Shown one piece after another: positions 34,429 through 43,662 of a stretch of 64,000 nt of DNA. This DNA comes from Rhizobiales bacterium 62-47 (GTDB lineage: Bacteria; Pseudomonadota; Alphaproteobacteria; Rhizobiales; Xanthobacteraceae): NCBI GenBank assembly GCA_001899255.1, contig MKVX01000020.1, positions 62,001 through 126,000 of the forward strand, given 5' to 3'. The translations under genes and the position numbers were made by a program. Position 1 is the stretch's first letter. Each line of letters opens with the position of its first letter. A model generated the notes under the pieces. It saw only the letters and a program-made list of their open reading frames with translations, did no database searches and was not told the origin of the DNA.

Positions 34429-34529
34429 GTAATCCTTTGCCGAATCGATCACAGGCCAAATTGCGCGGCAGTGAAATTGCCAATCGGATGATTACCCAAT
34501 GTGACGCAACTGCCTCATCGTTCTTTGCA

Positions 34530-34548
34530 GTTACGCAAAGTGCGTAAC
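34530..34548. promoter_or_regulatory. 19-base perfect palindrome upstream of hemN
   Basis: GTTACGC-AAAGT-GCGTAAC has two perfect 7-bp arms. It lies about 100 bases upstream of hemN and 66 bases after the ATPase stop, with no T-run to suggest a terminator. It differs from the FixK box and looks like a dimeric-regulator operator of unknown owner. Confidence 0.5.
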
Positions 34549-34614
34549 GATTGGCCATTCTCACGTCAGCAATCGCTTGACTGGCGAGGCATATGCCGGG
34601 ACAGCAATCTGTCC

Positions 34615-37212
34615 CTAAACGGATATCTGGCGCGCACCTCGATCCCGGTGCATGACGCTCCGCTTCAGAATCTCCGCCGTGACGAGATAAACGCCGGTCA
34701 CGCCAACAAGGGCGGCCAGGACATGTGGCGGCAGTGCGACAAATCCCACGAAGTAGCCAAGCGGCGTCAGCGCCAGAAGCAGGGCGCAAGCCAGGGCGCC
34801 CAGCGACGTCGCCACGAGCACAGGATGGGCACGACTTGCCCAAAACGGCTTGGCGGTACGGATCACGAAAATGACGAGAATCTGAGTAGCGATGGATTCA
34901 ACGAACCAAGCCGTACGAAATACTGCCTCATCGGCGGCGAATCCAAGACGGAGCAGCGCAAACGTCGCTGCGTCGAATAACGAAGACAAAGGGCCCATCA
35001 CCAGCGTGAATTGCAGCACGGCCTTCATGTCCCATGCCTGGGGGCGGACCAGTTCATCTTCGTCGGCCGTATCGAACGGAATTCCGATCTCGGAAATATC
35101 GTAGAGAAGATTATTGAGAAGAATCTGTAGCGACGTCAGGGGAAGGAATGGCAGCACCAGGGATGCAAGCGCCATCGACAGCATGTTACCGAAGTTCGAG
35201 CTGGTTCCCATGCGAACATACTTCATGATGTTGGCGTAGGTGCGTCGCCCTTCCGCGACGCCGTCGGCCAATACGCCGAGATCGGGCGCGAGAAGAATGA
35301 TGTCGGCCGCCGCCCGCGCCACATCCGTACCGCCGTCAACGGAGATGCCGACGTCGGCCACATGAATCGCTGGCGCGTCATTGATCCCATCGCCCAAGAA
35401 GCCGACAGTATGTCCGCTCCGGCGCAGCACACGCCCTATCCTCATCTTTTGATCCGGCGAAATGCGGACGAAGATATCCGTCTCCTCCAGCCGCGCCGCC
35501 AGCGCCGCGTCGGTCATCGCAGCCATCTCTTCACCAGACAGCAGCCCACGTGCCGGAAGTGCGAGCGTCTGGACGAGGTGCAGAACGACAGGCGCAGCAT
35601 CTCCCGAAATGATCTTGACGCGTATGCCCGCCTTAATCAGGTCATTGACAGCTTTGGTCGCAGACGCCTTCGGTGGATCGACAAAGGCGGCGCACCCGGC
35701 AAAAACAAGATCAGATTCGTCCCGAACGTCGATCCTGCTGCGGTCAGCGGCGATCTCTCGCCAGGCGACACCGAGCAGGCGAATTCCCTGTCGGCCGTTC
35801 TCATCAAACAATGCAATAATTCTCGCGCGCATCTCCGCGTTAAGGGGTACGATCGAACCATCTGCGGCTTCAACCCGCGTGCAGAAGGGCAGTAACCCTT
35901 CCGGCGATCCCTTGGTTATCATCATGAGCGCGCTAGATTGCTGTACGAGGACCGATGATCGCCGCCGTTCGAAATCGAACGGCAAGTCATGAAGACACTT
36001 CACCCCATCGCTGGCGGGCGGAACGTTGAACATGATGGCATCGTCAAGACTGCTACGCATGCCGCTAGCGAATCGGCTGTTGAGACGAACCAGATCCGTG
36101 ACACGCGCGCTTGTCGCCCCATCGCAGCCGAAACTACCGACATGGAAGATCTTGGCTTCAGTCAGCGTACCTGTCTTGTCGGTGCACAGAATATCCATGG
36201 CGCCAAGGTCATGAATGGCCGAAAGCCGCTTGACCACGACCTTGCGCGCGGCCATTCGCACCGCGCCGCGCGACAACGTTACAGTCATGACCATCGGCAG
36301 GAGTTCCGGCGTGAGGCCGACGGCCAGAGCCACAGCGAACAGAAAACTCTCAAGGGAAAGCTGTTGCTTGATGAGCTGGGTCAGCAGCACGAACAGCACC
36401 AGAAATCCGGTCAAGCGGAGAATCAGCATGCCAAGTGCATGGACGCCGCGCTCAAACGCCGTCGGAGCAACCCTGTCCTGAAGCGAGGCGGCGATGGCAC
36501 CGAAACGGGTCGCCCCAGCCGTAGCGACGACCAGCATTGTCGCCTCCCCGCCTACCAAGCTGGTCCCGCTGAAGAGCGCGTTGAAGGCATCGACCGGCAA
36601 TGTGGCATCGCATGGACCGCAACGCTTCTCCACCGGGTATGGTTCGCCCGTCAGAATTGCTTCGTTGGCCAGCGCGCCGCGGCTCCGGAGCACGATGCCG
36701 TCCGCCGGCACGAGATCGCCTGCGCGAAGCTGGACGAGGTCTCCGGGGACGAGATCCCGCACCGGAATTTCACAGAATTGCCCGTCACGCAGCACGGAAG
36801 CCTTGACTGCAACAGAGCGTCTCAGAGCCTCGACAGTCGTCTCCGCCCTTTGTTCCTGAAAAACATCGAGCGCGATCGAGAACAGGACGATGAGGACGAT
36901 CACAACGAAGCTTTGCCAGTCACCCACCGCACCGGAAATCAACGCGGCAATGAGAAGAATGGCAATTAACGGCTCCGCAAGTCGCCTGCCGAACTTGATG
37001 ATGAGGCTGCGCCGAAGATTCACCACAGCGAGGTTGGGACCGTAGACGGACAACCGCTCGCTTGCTTCCGCTCCCGTCAACCCCTCCTCACGACTCGCGA
37101 GAGCGAGCAGAAGGCTGTCGTTGCTGTCCGTCCAAAATATCTCGCTTGTTGCAGGGATCCCGACGTGACGACCGCCGAAGCCACCCGAATGCTTCGTCTG
37201 GGCCATCGTCAT
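34615..37212 (-). CDS. mgtA: P-type cation-transporting ATPase (MgtA-like, P3B)
   Basis: Membrane cation pump of 865 residues. The phosphorylation motif DKTGTLTE, the actuator LTGEPYPVEK, the hinge FLGDGINDAPAI and the TM4 motif VGLTPELLPMVMT are all visible. The TM4 PELLPM sequence is that of bacterial Mg2+ importers. ATG 37212 has GGAGA seven bases upstream. The DosR regulon of M. tuberculosis also contains a P-type cation ATPase (ctpF), which is why its place in this island is notable. I saw no FixK box at its start. Mg2+ as cargo is inferred from family. Confidence 0.85.
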   Translation of the reverse strand: MTMAQTKHSGGFGGRHVGIPATSEIFWTDSNDSLLLALASREEGLTGAEASERLSVYGPNLAVVNLRRSLIIKFGRRLAEPLIAILLIAALISGAVGDWQSFVVIVLIVLFSIALDVFQEQRAETTVEALRRSVAVKASVLRDGQFCEIPVRDLVPGDLVQLRAGDLVPADGIVLRSRGALANEAILTGEPYPVEKRCGPCDATLPVDAFNALFSGTSLVGGEATMLVVATAGATRFGAIAASLQDRVAPTAFERGVHALGMLILRLTGFLVLFVLLTQLIKQQLSLESFLFAVALAVGLTPELLPMVMTVTLSRGAVRMAARKVVVKRLSAIHDLGAMDILCTDKTGTLTEAKIFHVGSFGCDGATSARVTDLVRLNSRFASGMRSSLDDAIMFNVPPASDGVKCLHDLPFDFERRRSSVLVQQSSALMMITKGSPEGLLPFCTRVEAADGSIVPLNAEMRARIIALFDENGRQGIRLLGVAWREIAADRSRIDVRDESDLVFAGCAAFVDPPKASATKAVNDLIKAGIRVKIISGDAAPVVLHLVQTLALPARGLLSGEEMAAMTDAALAARLEETDIFVRISPDQKMRIGRVLRRSGHTVGFLGDGINDAPAIHVADVGISVDGGTDVARAAADIILLAPDLGVLADGVAEGRRTYANIMKYVRMGTSSNFGNMLSMALASLVLPFLPLTSLQILLNNLLYDISEIGIPFDTADEDELVRPQAWDMKAVLQFTLVMGPLSSLFDAATFALLRLGFAADEAVFRTAWFVESIATQILVIFVIRTAKPFWASRAHPVLVATSLGALACALLLALTPLGYFVGFVALPPHVLAALVGVTGVYLVTAEILKRSVMHRDRGARQISV

Positions 37213-37372
37213 CTCTCGATCTCCGTGAACTCGATTGGATCGGTACCGCCCGAGCGCCTTCCCAGTCCGTTTCATTGGCTCTCACACGGACCCGGAACAT
37301 CACCGCCGAAACCGGACCATCCTCAAAATACGACCTTTAGGTGTGAGCCTCTCTTCGGCCGCCTCCTCTACC

Positions 37373-38203
37373 CTAATGCGATAAGAACACGGGAACCGTC
37401 ATCGTCGACAGTATTCCAAGCGTTGCTCCACCCAACACGAATTCACGCAGGCGAGAATGGCCATAGCCTCCCATGACAAGCATACTGGCCGAACAGTCTG
37501 CCGCATGAGACAGGATGGCGTCTGCCACATCAATATCCGGGGCCGGGGTGGTTTCCACCTCCACCTTGACATCGTGTCGCGCGAGATGCCGACCAATCTC
37601 GGCACCGCTGAGCACCTGTTCGTTCGCGGTCTTCTCATTTTCGATGATGAACAGTTCGACGGCATTGGCCTTCTTCAAAAATGGCATCGCATCATTGATC
37701 GCACGTGCGGCAGCGCGGCTTCCGTTCCAGCAGCACACCACGCGGTCGAGCTTGAGCAGAGTCCGTTGGGTGTAAGGAATCACCATCAGCGGCCGGCCGG
37801 AATCAAACAGTGCCGCTTCGATGAGGAGGTCGTTATTGATGCCGACATCATCGTCCGACTGCATGATGATGCTGAGGTCGAAATTCCGTGCCATCTCCGC
37901 AAATGTCCTCGTCGGACCAAATTCGCTCTGCAAGATAAGCCGAGGCTCCGCCGAAAGATCTTCTCGCTTCACCGCCGATTCAAATCGGCTGATCGCTCCG
38001 CGTGCGGCCGCTTCACTCTCGGAAAGCATGTTGGCGAGAACATCCGCGGGGAAATCCGGCATGATGTAATTGGGAATATTCGCCGCGAAGGCAAAGGAAA
38101 CTCCCGTCAGATGCGCCCCGAATGTCTCAGCCGTCGAAACGGCAAAATCGCGAACGGCATCGCGGGACGAGTCACGTTCCAGATGAAGGATAATGTCTTT
38201 CAT
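37373..38203 (-). CDS. Universal stress protein (two-domain UspA), copy 1
   Basis: A 276-residue tandem Usp protein. The C-terminal domain ends in LVMGGYGHSRLREFVLGG followed by ATLGILSTMTVP, where the nucleotide motif G-x2-G-x9-G is kept but the usual final Ser/Thr is Gly. The N-terminal domain has lost the motif. ATG 38203 gives the standard MKDIILHL opening. An exact FixK box (38260-38273) lies 57 bases upstream. It shares its closing pattern with the other two Usp genes here, pointing to local duplication. Usp proteins promote survival in non-growing cells by unclear mechanisms. Confidence 0.85.
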   Translation of the reverse strand: MKDIILHLERDSSRDAVRDFAVSTAETFGAHLTGVSFAFAANIPNYIMPDFPADVLANMLSESEAAARGAISRFESAVKREDLSAEPRLILQSEFGPTRTFAEMARNFDLSIIMQSDDDVGINNDLLIEAALFDSGRPLMVIPYTQRTLLKLDRVVCCWNGSRAAARAINDAMPFLKKANAVELFIIENEKTANEQVLSGAEIGRHLARHDVKVEVETTPAPDIDVADAILSHAADCSASMLVMGGYGHSRLREFVLGGATLGILSTMTVPVFLSH

Positions 38204-38259
38204 GATCCAATTTACTCCCAATCGATGCATGTGTGTATGCGCATCGACATTCCATCGCA

Positions 38260-38273
38260 TTGACGCATATCAA
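38260..38273. promoter_or_regulatory. FixK/FNR box, exact (Usp copy 1)
   Basis: TTGACGCATATCAA lies 57 bases before the minus-strand Usp start at 38203. A second box for the divergent cytochrome gene follows 30 bases on, so each promoter has its own site. Confidence 0.75.
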
Positions 38274-38302
38274 AACAACCACTAGCTTCTGAGGTTGAGA
38301 CT

Positions 38303-38316
38303 TTGATCTGAATCAA
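38303..38316. promoter_or_regulatory. FixK/FNR box, exact (cytochrome c)
   Basis: TTGATCTGAATCAA lies 59 bases before the cytochrome ATG at 38375. A -10-like TTAAGA at 38338-38343 sits at the position expected for a start site 41.5 bases from the box centre. Confidence 0.78.
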
Positions 38317-38374
38317 CAAGGGTGATCCAAGCCCTCTTAAGAATACAAAAAGTCCAATTTCTCGCAGAACAGCA

Positions 38375-38701
38375 ATGCGCCCAGCCATCTCATCCTTGCT
38401 TCTGTCGTTGTCCATCATTTTTATCCCGGGAGTGGTTCAACGCGTTGAAGCTGCCAACGTCGCGCAGGGTCGACACCTGGCGCAGCTTTATTGCGCAAGG
38501 TGTCACGCAATCGACAAGGTGAGTCCCAGCCCGCTTCGGATTGCGCCGCCGTTCCGCGATTTGCACAATCGCTATCCGGTCGAAACATTGGAGGAGGCTC
38601 TCGCTGAAGGAATCGTGACCGGGCACCCCACCATGCCCCAGTTCCGGTTCGAACCTGATCAGATCAGCGATTTCATCCTGTTTCTCAAATCTCTCGAATG
38701 A
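38375..38701 (+). CDS. Small periplasmic cytochrome c
   Basis: Class I monohaem cytochrome, 108 residues with a signal peptide (ending about ..QRVEAA). The haem site is CARCH, and the likely methionine ligand is in HPTMPQF near the C-terminus, followed by DQISDFILFLKSLE, the usual final helix. It could feed a terminal oxidase or accept electrons from a periplasmic dehydrogenase. The FixK box 59 bases upstream suggests low-oxygen expression. Confidence 0.85.
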   Translation: MRPAISSLLLSLSIIFIPGVVQRVEAANVAQGRHLAQLYCARCHAIDKVSPSPLRIAPPFRDLHNRYPVETLEEALAEGIVTGHPTMPQFRFEPDQISDFILFLKSLE

Positions 38702-38764
38702 GCCTTTCTGACAGAGTCCCAAGGAATTGGACGAGCGTCAGGCCGCGAACCACCACAAACCCAA

Positions 38765-38778
38765 TTGAGCTACGTCAA
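38765..38778. promoter_or_regulatory. FixK/FNR box, exact (Usp copy 2)
   Basis: TTGAGCTACGTCAA lies 67 bases before the Usp ATG at 38846. A longer in-frame reading of that gene would begin inside this box, which supports the shorter start. Confidence 0.72.
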
Positions 38779-38845
38779 TATATCGCAGCCGGTCTTGCAG
38801 AATGCTTGCGCCACGGTTCATCGTCCCGCGTCGCTGGAGATAGGC

Positions 38846-39682
38846 ATGCTCAAGAATCTTCTCGTTCATATCCCTTCGGAACGGCCGCTGCGACCGGTGA
38901 TCGATGGCGCGGTCTCATTGGCGATGATCTGGACCGCGCAGCTCGATGCCATTTCCGTCGGCTACGAAACCACCAGCGCCGGCGTCACCTCGATCGGCAA
39001 CATGGAACTCACTACGATAATAGAGGATCAACGTAAGAAAGCGCTTGAGCGATCCGATGCTGCTCTCGCGGTGTTCGACGCGGAGGCACGAAATGCCGGC
39101 ATTGCGTACAACTGTCGCTCGATCAGCGCCTTGCCGGACGAAGCCGCCGACATCGTCAGCGGCGCCGCACGTCTTTACGACTTGACGATCGTATTGCAAC
39201 CGGACTCCAACGACAGGACATTCGATAATTCGATCCCGCAAGAAGTGCTGTTTCAATCGGGCGGCCCGGTTCTTTTCATTCCCCACGTACACAAGGGGCC
39301 GGTGGCGCCTCAGCATATTGGCATAGCCTGGGATGGAAGCCGACTTGCGGCGCGCGCGTTGCGCGACGCGCTGCCTTTCCTGAAGCGAGCTCAAACCATA
39401 CTGGTGATAGCCGTGAATGAGAGCCGGTTAGCGCCATCGGATTTGTCCTGCGCGGCGGTTGTCAAACGTCTCGAACAGCGTGGGCTCAAGGCTAGCGTGC
39501 TCCGTCTGACTGCTGACGACGCTGAAGTGGACCAAACCATCCTCTCGGCCGCCGCGGACGAATGCCTCGATTTGATGATTATGGGAGGCTACGGCCACTC
39601 GCGTCTTCAGGAACGTTTTCTGGGTGGCGTCACGCGCGGCATGCTGCAATCGATGACGCTCCCGACCCTGATGTCCCATTGA
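38846..39682 (+). CDS. Universal stress protein (two-domain UspA), copy 2
   Basis: Tandem Usp protein, 278 residues, beginning MLKNLLVHIPSE, with GGAGA just upstream of ATG 38846. The C-terminal domain carries LMIMGGYGHSRLQERFLGG and TRGMLQSMTLPTLMSH, nearly the same ending as copies 1 and 3. The second half begins HIGIAWDGSRLAARALRDALPF, a Usp hallmark. It is downstream of its own FixK box. Neighbouring cytochromes suggest a respiratory-stress context. Confidence 0.85.
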   Translation: MLKNLLVHIPSERPLRPVIDGAVSLAMIWTAQLDAISVGYETTSAGVTSIGNMELTTIIEDQRKKALERSDAALAVFDAEARNAGIAYNCRSISALPDEAADIVSGAARLYDLTIVLQPDSNDRTFDNSIPQEVLFQSGGPVLFIPHVHKGPVAPQHIGIAWDGSRLAARALRDALPFLKRAQTILVIAVNESRLAPSDLSCAAVVKRLEQRGLKASVLRLTADDAEVDQTILSAAADECLDLMIMGGYGHSRLQERFLGGVTRGMLQSMTLPTLMSH

Positions 39683-39763
39683 TCCCACTATCCGACGGTT
39701 GGTGAGACAGCCAAAACAGGTTTGTCTCATCATGAGTGGGCAACCAAGCAGCTAGCGATGCCT

Positions 39764-40231
39764 TTAAGGCTTGGCCGCAGGCTCGAATATCTGATTGCTG
39801 AATGGAGACGACGTCGGGACCTGGATCAAGATGAAACCACGGCCGATCGCTTGATGGCAACCATTGCATGCGACCGTCAGCTCATTGAAAGCCGCGGAGA
39901 ATTTTTGAGAATCCTTCTTCTCGATTGCTTCCCTGAGCCGCCGAACGGGATCCGCCACAATCGTCATGTCCGTAACCGGTATACCCGGATAAAGCGTGGC
40001 GGCGTCCTGAAAACTTTCCACGATTTGTTCCAGCTCGTACGCGGCAAGATCCCAGTTACGCAACTTACCCGCGAATGACAGTTTGAAATGGCGAAGCTGC
40101 GTCGCCCCCATGATGTCGCCGAGATGCGGAATGTAGTTTGGGCTTGAGGATCCGCCCGGAGCTTGAGCTGCCGCGAAGGAGATCAGCATCGCTGCGGCAC
40201 ACGCCATAGCAGCCAACATACGAGGGCGCAT
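39764..40231 (-). CDS. Cytochrome c'-like monohaem protein
   Basis: A 155-residue exported protein with signal peptide ending ..SFAAAQ. The only haem motif, CNGCH, lies close to the C-terminus (ELTVACNGCHQAIGRG), and the preceding region is mainly helical. That layout is the one seen in four-helix cytochrome c' proteins and their relatives, which bind NO or shuttle electrons. The sequence is divergent, so c'-like is a structural guess; the haem attachment is certain. It converges with Usp copy 2. Confidence 0.65.
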   Translation of the reverse strand: MRPRMLAAMACAAAMLISFAAAQAPGGSSSPNYIPHLGDIMGATQLRHFKLSFAGKLRNWDLAAYELEQIVESFQDAATLYPGIPVTDMTIVADPVRRLREAIEKKDSQKFSAAFNELTVACNGCHQAIGRGFILIQVPTSSPFSNQIFEPAAKP

Positions 40232-40272
40232 GTCGTACTTCCTTTTGATAGAATGCCGGTTTGTTAAACTGC

Positions 40273-40491
40273 CTATTCGACGACCAGATTCGTAAAAAAT
40301 GGCGTGACGATCTCGGCATCCGTTACGCTCTCCTCGTCAGCGTCCAGCGTTGTGAACTCATTGTTGCAGTCGATACACTTCCAAAGCTTGCGCAGCTGGT
40401 GTGGGTCGAGACGCTCCTCCCACTCCAGACGGGTCAGATGTGAGCCACATTGCGTGCAGATCCGTTCGGGTGCATTTGTGGTCGATGCCAT
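40273..40491 (-). CDS. Small zinc-ribbon protein
   Basis: A 72-residue protein with two CxxC pairs, CTQC and CIDC, about 27 residues apart, forming a predicted zinc ribbon, followed by an acidic tail (TTLDADEESVTDAE). ATG 40491 has AAGGA eight bases upstream; a GTG at 40512 is less well supported. A one-mismatch FixK box lies 58 bases upstream. The partner is unknown; such ribbons often act in transcription or as adaptor domains. Confidence 0.7.
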   Translation of the reverse strand: MASTTNAPERICTQCGSHLTRLEWEERLDPHQLRKLWKCIDCNNEFTTLDADEESVTDAEIVTPFFTNLVVE

Positions 40492-40549
40492 CGTCAAATT
40501 CCTTCGTTGCACATTCTTTTATAGATCGCATATCTGGCTCGCCACGATT

Positions 40550-40563
40550 CTGATCTAGGTCAA
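40550..40563. promoter_or_regulatory. FixK/FNR box, one mismatch (zinc-ribbon gene)
   Basis: CTGATCTAGGTCAA has C for T at the first position. Its distance of 58 bases to the start at 40491 is the same as for the exact boxes, which supports function. Confidence 0.6.
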
Positions 40564-40627
40564 AGCGCGCCCTGACTGATCCGCGCGAGGATTTTTCGTG
40601 AACGCGTCTCACGCGTCGCACACCGCG

Positions 40628-41734
40628 CTACAGGACATCCACGGTCCATGCGATGATGCCCTTGGCGATCCGCGCGAAAGCGTCGTTGAACGCGATGACG
40701 GCGGCGGCGGGTTCCAACTTGTCCAGCGTCTGGGTTTCCTGAAACAAGCGCGAAGCGACAATCTTGCCGTTCTTGTCGAGGATCCGTACCGATAATCCAA
40801 TATCTGCGACCGGATCGGCATCTGTCGTAATCTGGAAACGCCGGATATCGATCAAGAGCTGATAGTCAGCCTGCCCTTCATCCACCGATCGTAACGGGGC
40901 ATGCGCGATGTCATAATTCTCGAAGCTTTCAAGCAGCTTGGCTTGCAACAGCTTCGGAATGCTGTCAGCCCACATCGCATTTGCAAAGGCCGGAACATCG
41001 TTGGCAGGCGAGAACAGAAATCGCTGTGTCTCCAGCATGGCCACCGCTGTCGGTTCCGGAACAACCAGGCCACTCTTCAGGGCCTTGCGGGATGCATCGG
41101 AAAATGTACGCGCAGCACGCAGATCATATGTCACTTTCGAAGTCGATGAGCCGCCAGCCGTCATTCGCTCGAGGCCGCTGATGATGCCATCCAGCTTACT
41201 GGTATTGCGCGCCAAACCGTCGGAAAAAATCTGCAGATTGGCGATCGTCGTCTTGAGCGGCTCCGCATTTTCCGCCAGCACCGTATCGACGCGACGAAGC
41301 GCATCGCGGGCTGCCTGGGTCATGCTCTGTCCTGCACCTGCTTCCGCGATCAAAGTCGGGACCGTTCCGGAGGCGCTGAATTGCTGGCCGCCTTCCAACG
41401 CAACGACCGGCACCCCTGTCAAACCCTGAAATTCGAGACCGACCTTGGTATCCGCTCGTACCGGTGTAGGCGATGCCACGGCGATCGTGGCATCGACGCG
41501 GCGCGGCTGATCCGGCACCAGGCTCAGTTCTGTCACCTCACCGACACGAATGCCGTTGAAGAGAACCGCCGCGCCAACGAGCAGGCCTGGTACCGAGCCT
41601 TCGAACTGAATGTGATAGCTGGTTCTCGGGCCGATGCCTCCGGTATTGTGCAGCCAATAGACGAAGCCGAATACTGCGGCGATGGCCGCCAGCACGAAGG
41701 CACCGATCATGACAAAGGGAGCGCGGGTTTCCAT
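40628..41734 (-). CDS. MlaD-like MCE protein fused to an ABC-transport auxiliary domain
   Basis: Substrate-binding component of an MCE/Mla-type lipid transporter, 368 residues. An N-terminal anchor helix (FVMIGAFVLAAIAAVFGFVYWL) is followed by an MCE domain (GLLVGAAVLFNGIRVGEVTEL) and a helical stretch. From about residue 205 comes a domain resembling the auxiliary lipoprotein component (PF03886 type: YDLRAARTFSDASRK, IPKLLQAKLLESFENYDIA), normally a separate gene. The fusion ties the inner-membrane MCE ring to the periplasmic partner. It is the last gene of the mlaE-mlaF-mlaD operon. Confidence 0.8.
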   Translation of the reverse strand: METRAPFVMIGAFVLAAIAAVFGFVYWLHNTGGIGPRTSYHIQFEGSVPGLLVGAAVLFNGIRVGEVTELSLVPDQPRRVDATIAVASPTPVRADTKVGLEFQGLTGVPVVALEGGQQFSASGTVPTLIAEAGAGQSMTQAARDALRRVDTVLAENAEPLKTTIANLQIFSDGLARNTSKLDGIISGLERMTAGGSSTSKVTYDLRAARTFSDASRKALKSGLVVPEPTAVAMLETQRFLFSPANDVPAFANAMWADSIPKLLQAKLLESFENYDIAHAPLRSVDEGQADYQLLIDIRRFQITTDADPVADIGLSVRILDKNGKIVASRLFQETQTLDKLEPAAAVIAFNDAFARIAKGIIAWTVDVL

Positions 41735-41737
41735 TTC

Positions 41738-42517
41738 TCAACTCGCCTGTGGATGCAGCATCAAAGAACGCTTGCCATGGAAGTATGCCCGAACCCAGGG
41801 GTGTTCGGAGCGCAACAACTCCGGCATCGGCCCAATAGCAACAATCTTGCCGTCCGCCAGTGCAGCGACGCGATCGCAGACGGTATTCAGGCTGGCGAGA
41901 TCGTGTGTGACCATGAACACCGTCAAACCCAGCGTTCGCTGAAGAGTTTTGATCAGCGTATCGAAATCGCCGGCCGCGATCGGATCGAGTCCCGAGGTTG
42001 GCTCGTCGAGGAATACAATCGGCGGGTCCAGCGCCAGCGCGCGTGCCAGCGCCACGCGTTTGGTCATTCCACCCGATAACTCGGACGGAAACTTGTCGCC
42101 GTCCTCGGCATTCAGGCCGACCATTTCCAGTTTGGCCGTGGCGATTTCGTCCATGAGCGGCTCCGACAACTCAAGACTTTCGCGCAGCGGGAACTGGATA
42201 TTCTGCCGCGCGGTAAGCGAAGAGAACAACGCCCCCTGCTGAAATAGCACACCCCACCTGCCCGCAGCCGCCTGCGTTCCACGATCGTTTGCCGTCCCGA
42301 TCCTGACGCCCATCACTTCGATCTCACCGCTTTGCCGCGGGATCAGGCCGATGATAGTCCGCATCAGCACTGATTTGCCGCCTCCGGATGCTCCGACCAA
42401 CCCGAGGATTTCGCCGCGACGGACATCGAGCGAAAGATGGTCGATGACGACCCGGCGCCCGAAGCCGACGACGAGATCGCTGACGTGGATTGCGACCTGT
42501 TTCACCGGAGCATCCAT
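41738..42517 (-). CDS. MlaF-like ABC transporter ATPase
   Basis: ATP-binding subunit, 259 residues. Walker A GASGGGKSV, signature ELSGGMTKRVALARAL and Walker B IVFLDEPTSGLDP are intact; the SGGM signature is characteristic of MCE-type importers. ATG 42517 lies two bases after the mlaE stop and gives a normal N-terminus (MDAPVKQVAIHVSDLVVGF). It would power phospholipid or other hydrophobic substrate movement across the envelope with MlaE and the MlaD fusion. Confidence 0.88.
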   Translation of the reverse strand: MDAPVKQVAIHVSDLVVGFGRRVVIDHLSLDVRRGEILGLVGASGGGKSVLMRTIIGLIPRQSGEIEVMGVRIGTANDRGTQAAAGRWGVLFQQGALFSSLTARQNIQFPLRESLELSEPLMDEIATAKLEMVGLNAEDGDKFPSELSGGMTKRVALARALALDPPIVFLDEPTSGLDPIAAGDFDTLIKTLQRTLGLTVFMVTHDLASLNTVCDRVAALADGKIVAIGPMPELLRSEHPWVRAYFHGKRSLMLHPQAS

Positions 42518-42519
42518 TG

Positions 42520-43662
42520 CTACATTCCAATCGATGCGAAAAACACGGCGAACAACCCATCGAGCACGATCACCAGGAAGATCGACTTCACCACCGAGGT
42601 GGTGGTCTGCCTGCCAAGCGACTCGGCGCTGCCCTTGACGCGCAGCCCCTCGCTGCACGCCACAATGCCTATCACCAGCGCCATGAACGGCGCCTTGATC
42701 ATGCCAACCTCGAAATGCTCCACTGAAACTGCATCGTGCAACCGCTCAATGAACACTGACGGATCCATGCCGCCATAGAACCACGCGACCAAGCCACCGC
42801 CATAAAGTGCGGCCATCGATCCAATGAAAGTCAAAATCGGCAGCGCCGCAATCAGCGCCAGGATCCGTGGCAGGATCAAGACGACGACGGGATCGAGCCC
42901 CATGGTCAACAAGGCGTCGATCTCTTCGCGCATCTTCATGGAGCCAAGTTCGGCCGTATACGCGCTGCCCGACCGGCCAGCGACCATGATCGCGACGATC
43001 AGCACGCCAAGCTCGCGCAGCACGAGAATTCCGACCATATCGACGACGTAGGATTCGGCGCCGAACTTGCGAAAGTGAAAGATGCCCTGTTGCGCGATGA
43101 TCGCACCAATCAGAAACGTAATTAACAAGATAATGGGAATCGCCTGCCAGCCGACCCGGTAAAGTTGATAGACCAGCGAAGTCACCCGCAATGAACGGGG
43201 CCGGCGAACGATGCCGAACAACGCGACGCAAAGTGATCCGAGCATCTGCAGGAACACCGTGGCTTCTTCGCCAAAACCCCATACGAAACGACCGACCTCC
43301 TCGACCCTTGCGATCACGGGATTGCGTGCAGCGGGAGGCGGCGGATTGTGGCGATTGACATGCCGAACCTCATCGATAAGACCGGCATAATTCTCGGATA
43401 CCCCGAAAACCTCGGCCTGATAACCGCCTGCCGTTCCACGTCGCGACAGCCTTTCGAGCAGCCAGGCTCCCAACGTATCGAGTTCGCTCACACCCCCCAT
43501 ATCCAGCCGGAGGGATTTGGCCTGCTCAACGCGCGAAGCCACCGAGGTCGCGAGCCTTTCCAGGACGCCGACATTTGCCGCGATCCAGGAACCACTCGGC
43601 CGAATTTCAACTCCGTCGCCGGTCGAGGTGACTATCAATTGAGGTTCCGTCGCCAAATCCAA
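42520..43662 (-). CDS. MlaE-like permease with N-terminal STAS domain
   Basis: MCE-type ABC permease, 380 residues. Residues about 1-100 form a STAS-like domain (SLRLDMGGVSELDTLGAWLLERL) replacing the separate MlaB protein. The membrane part has the MlaE hallmarks GAIIAQQGIFHFRKFGAESYV, ELGSMKMREEIDALLTMGLDP and a C-terminal anchor. The start is TTG at 43662 or 43656; AGGAG lies directly upstream and spacing favours the latter. An exact FixK box lies about 92 bases upstream, so the envelope transporter may belong to the low-oxygen response. Confidence 0.85.
   Translation of the reverse strand: MDLATEPQLIVTSTGDGVEIRPSGSWIAANVGVLERLATSVASRVEQAKSLRLDMGGVSELDTLGAWLLERLSRRGTAGGYQAEVFGVSENYAGLIDEVRHVNRHNPPPPAARNPVIARVEEVGRFVWGFGEEATVFLQMLGSLCVALFGIVRRPRSLRVTSLVYQLYRVGWQAIPIILLITFLIGAIIAQQGIFHFRKFGAESYVVDMVGILVLRELGVLIVAIMVAGRSGSAYTAELGSMKMREEIDALLTMGLDPVVVLILPRILALIAALPILTFIGSMAALYGGGLVAWFYGGMDPSVFIERLHDAVSVEHFEVGMIKAPFMALVIGIVACSEGLRVKGSAESLGRQTTTSVVKSIFLVIVLDGLFAVFFASIGM

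Noticed and set aside
35989-36969. 326-codon plus-strand open frame
   Set aside because: Antisense to the P-type ATPase between its conserved motifs; His/Arg/Gln-rich with no fold pattern.
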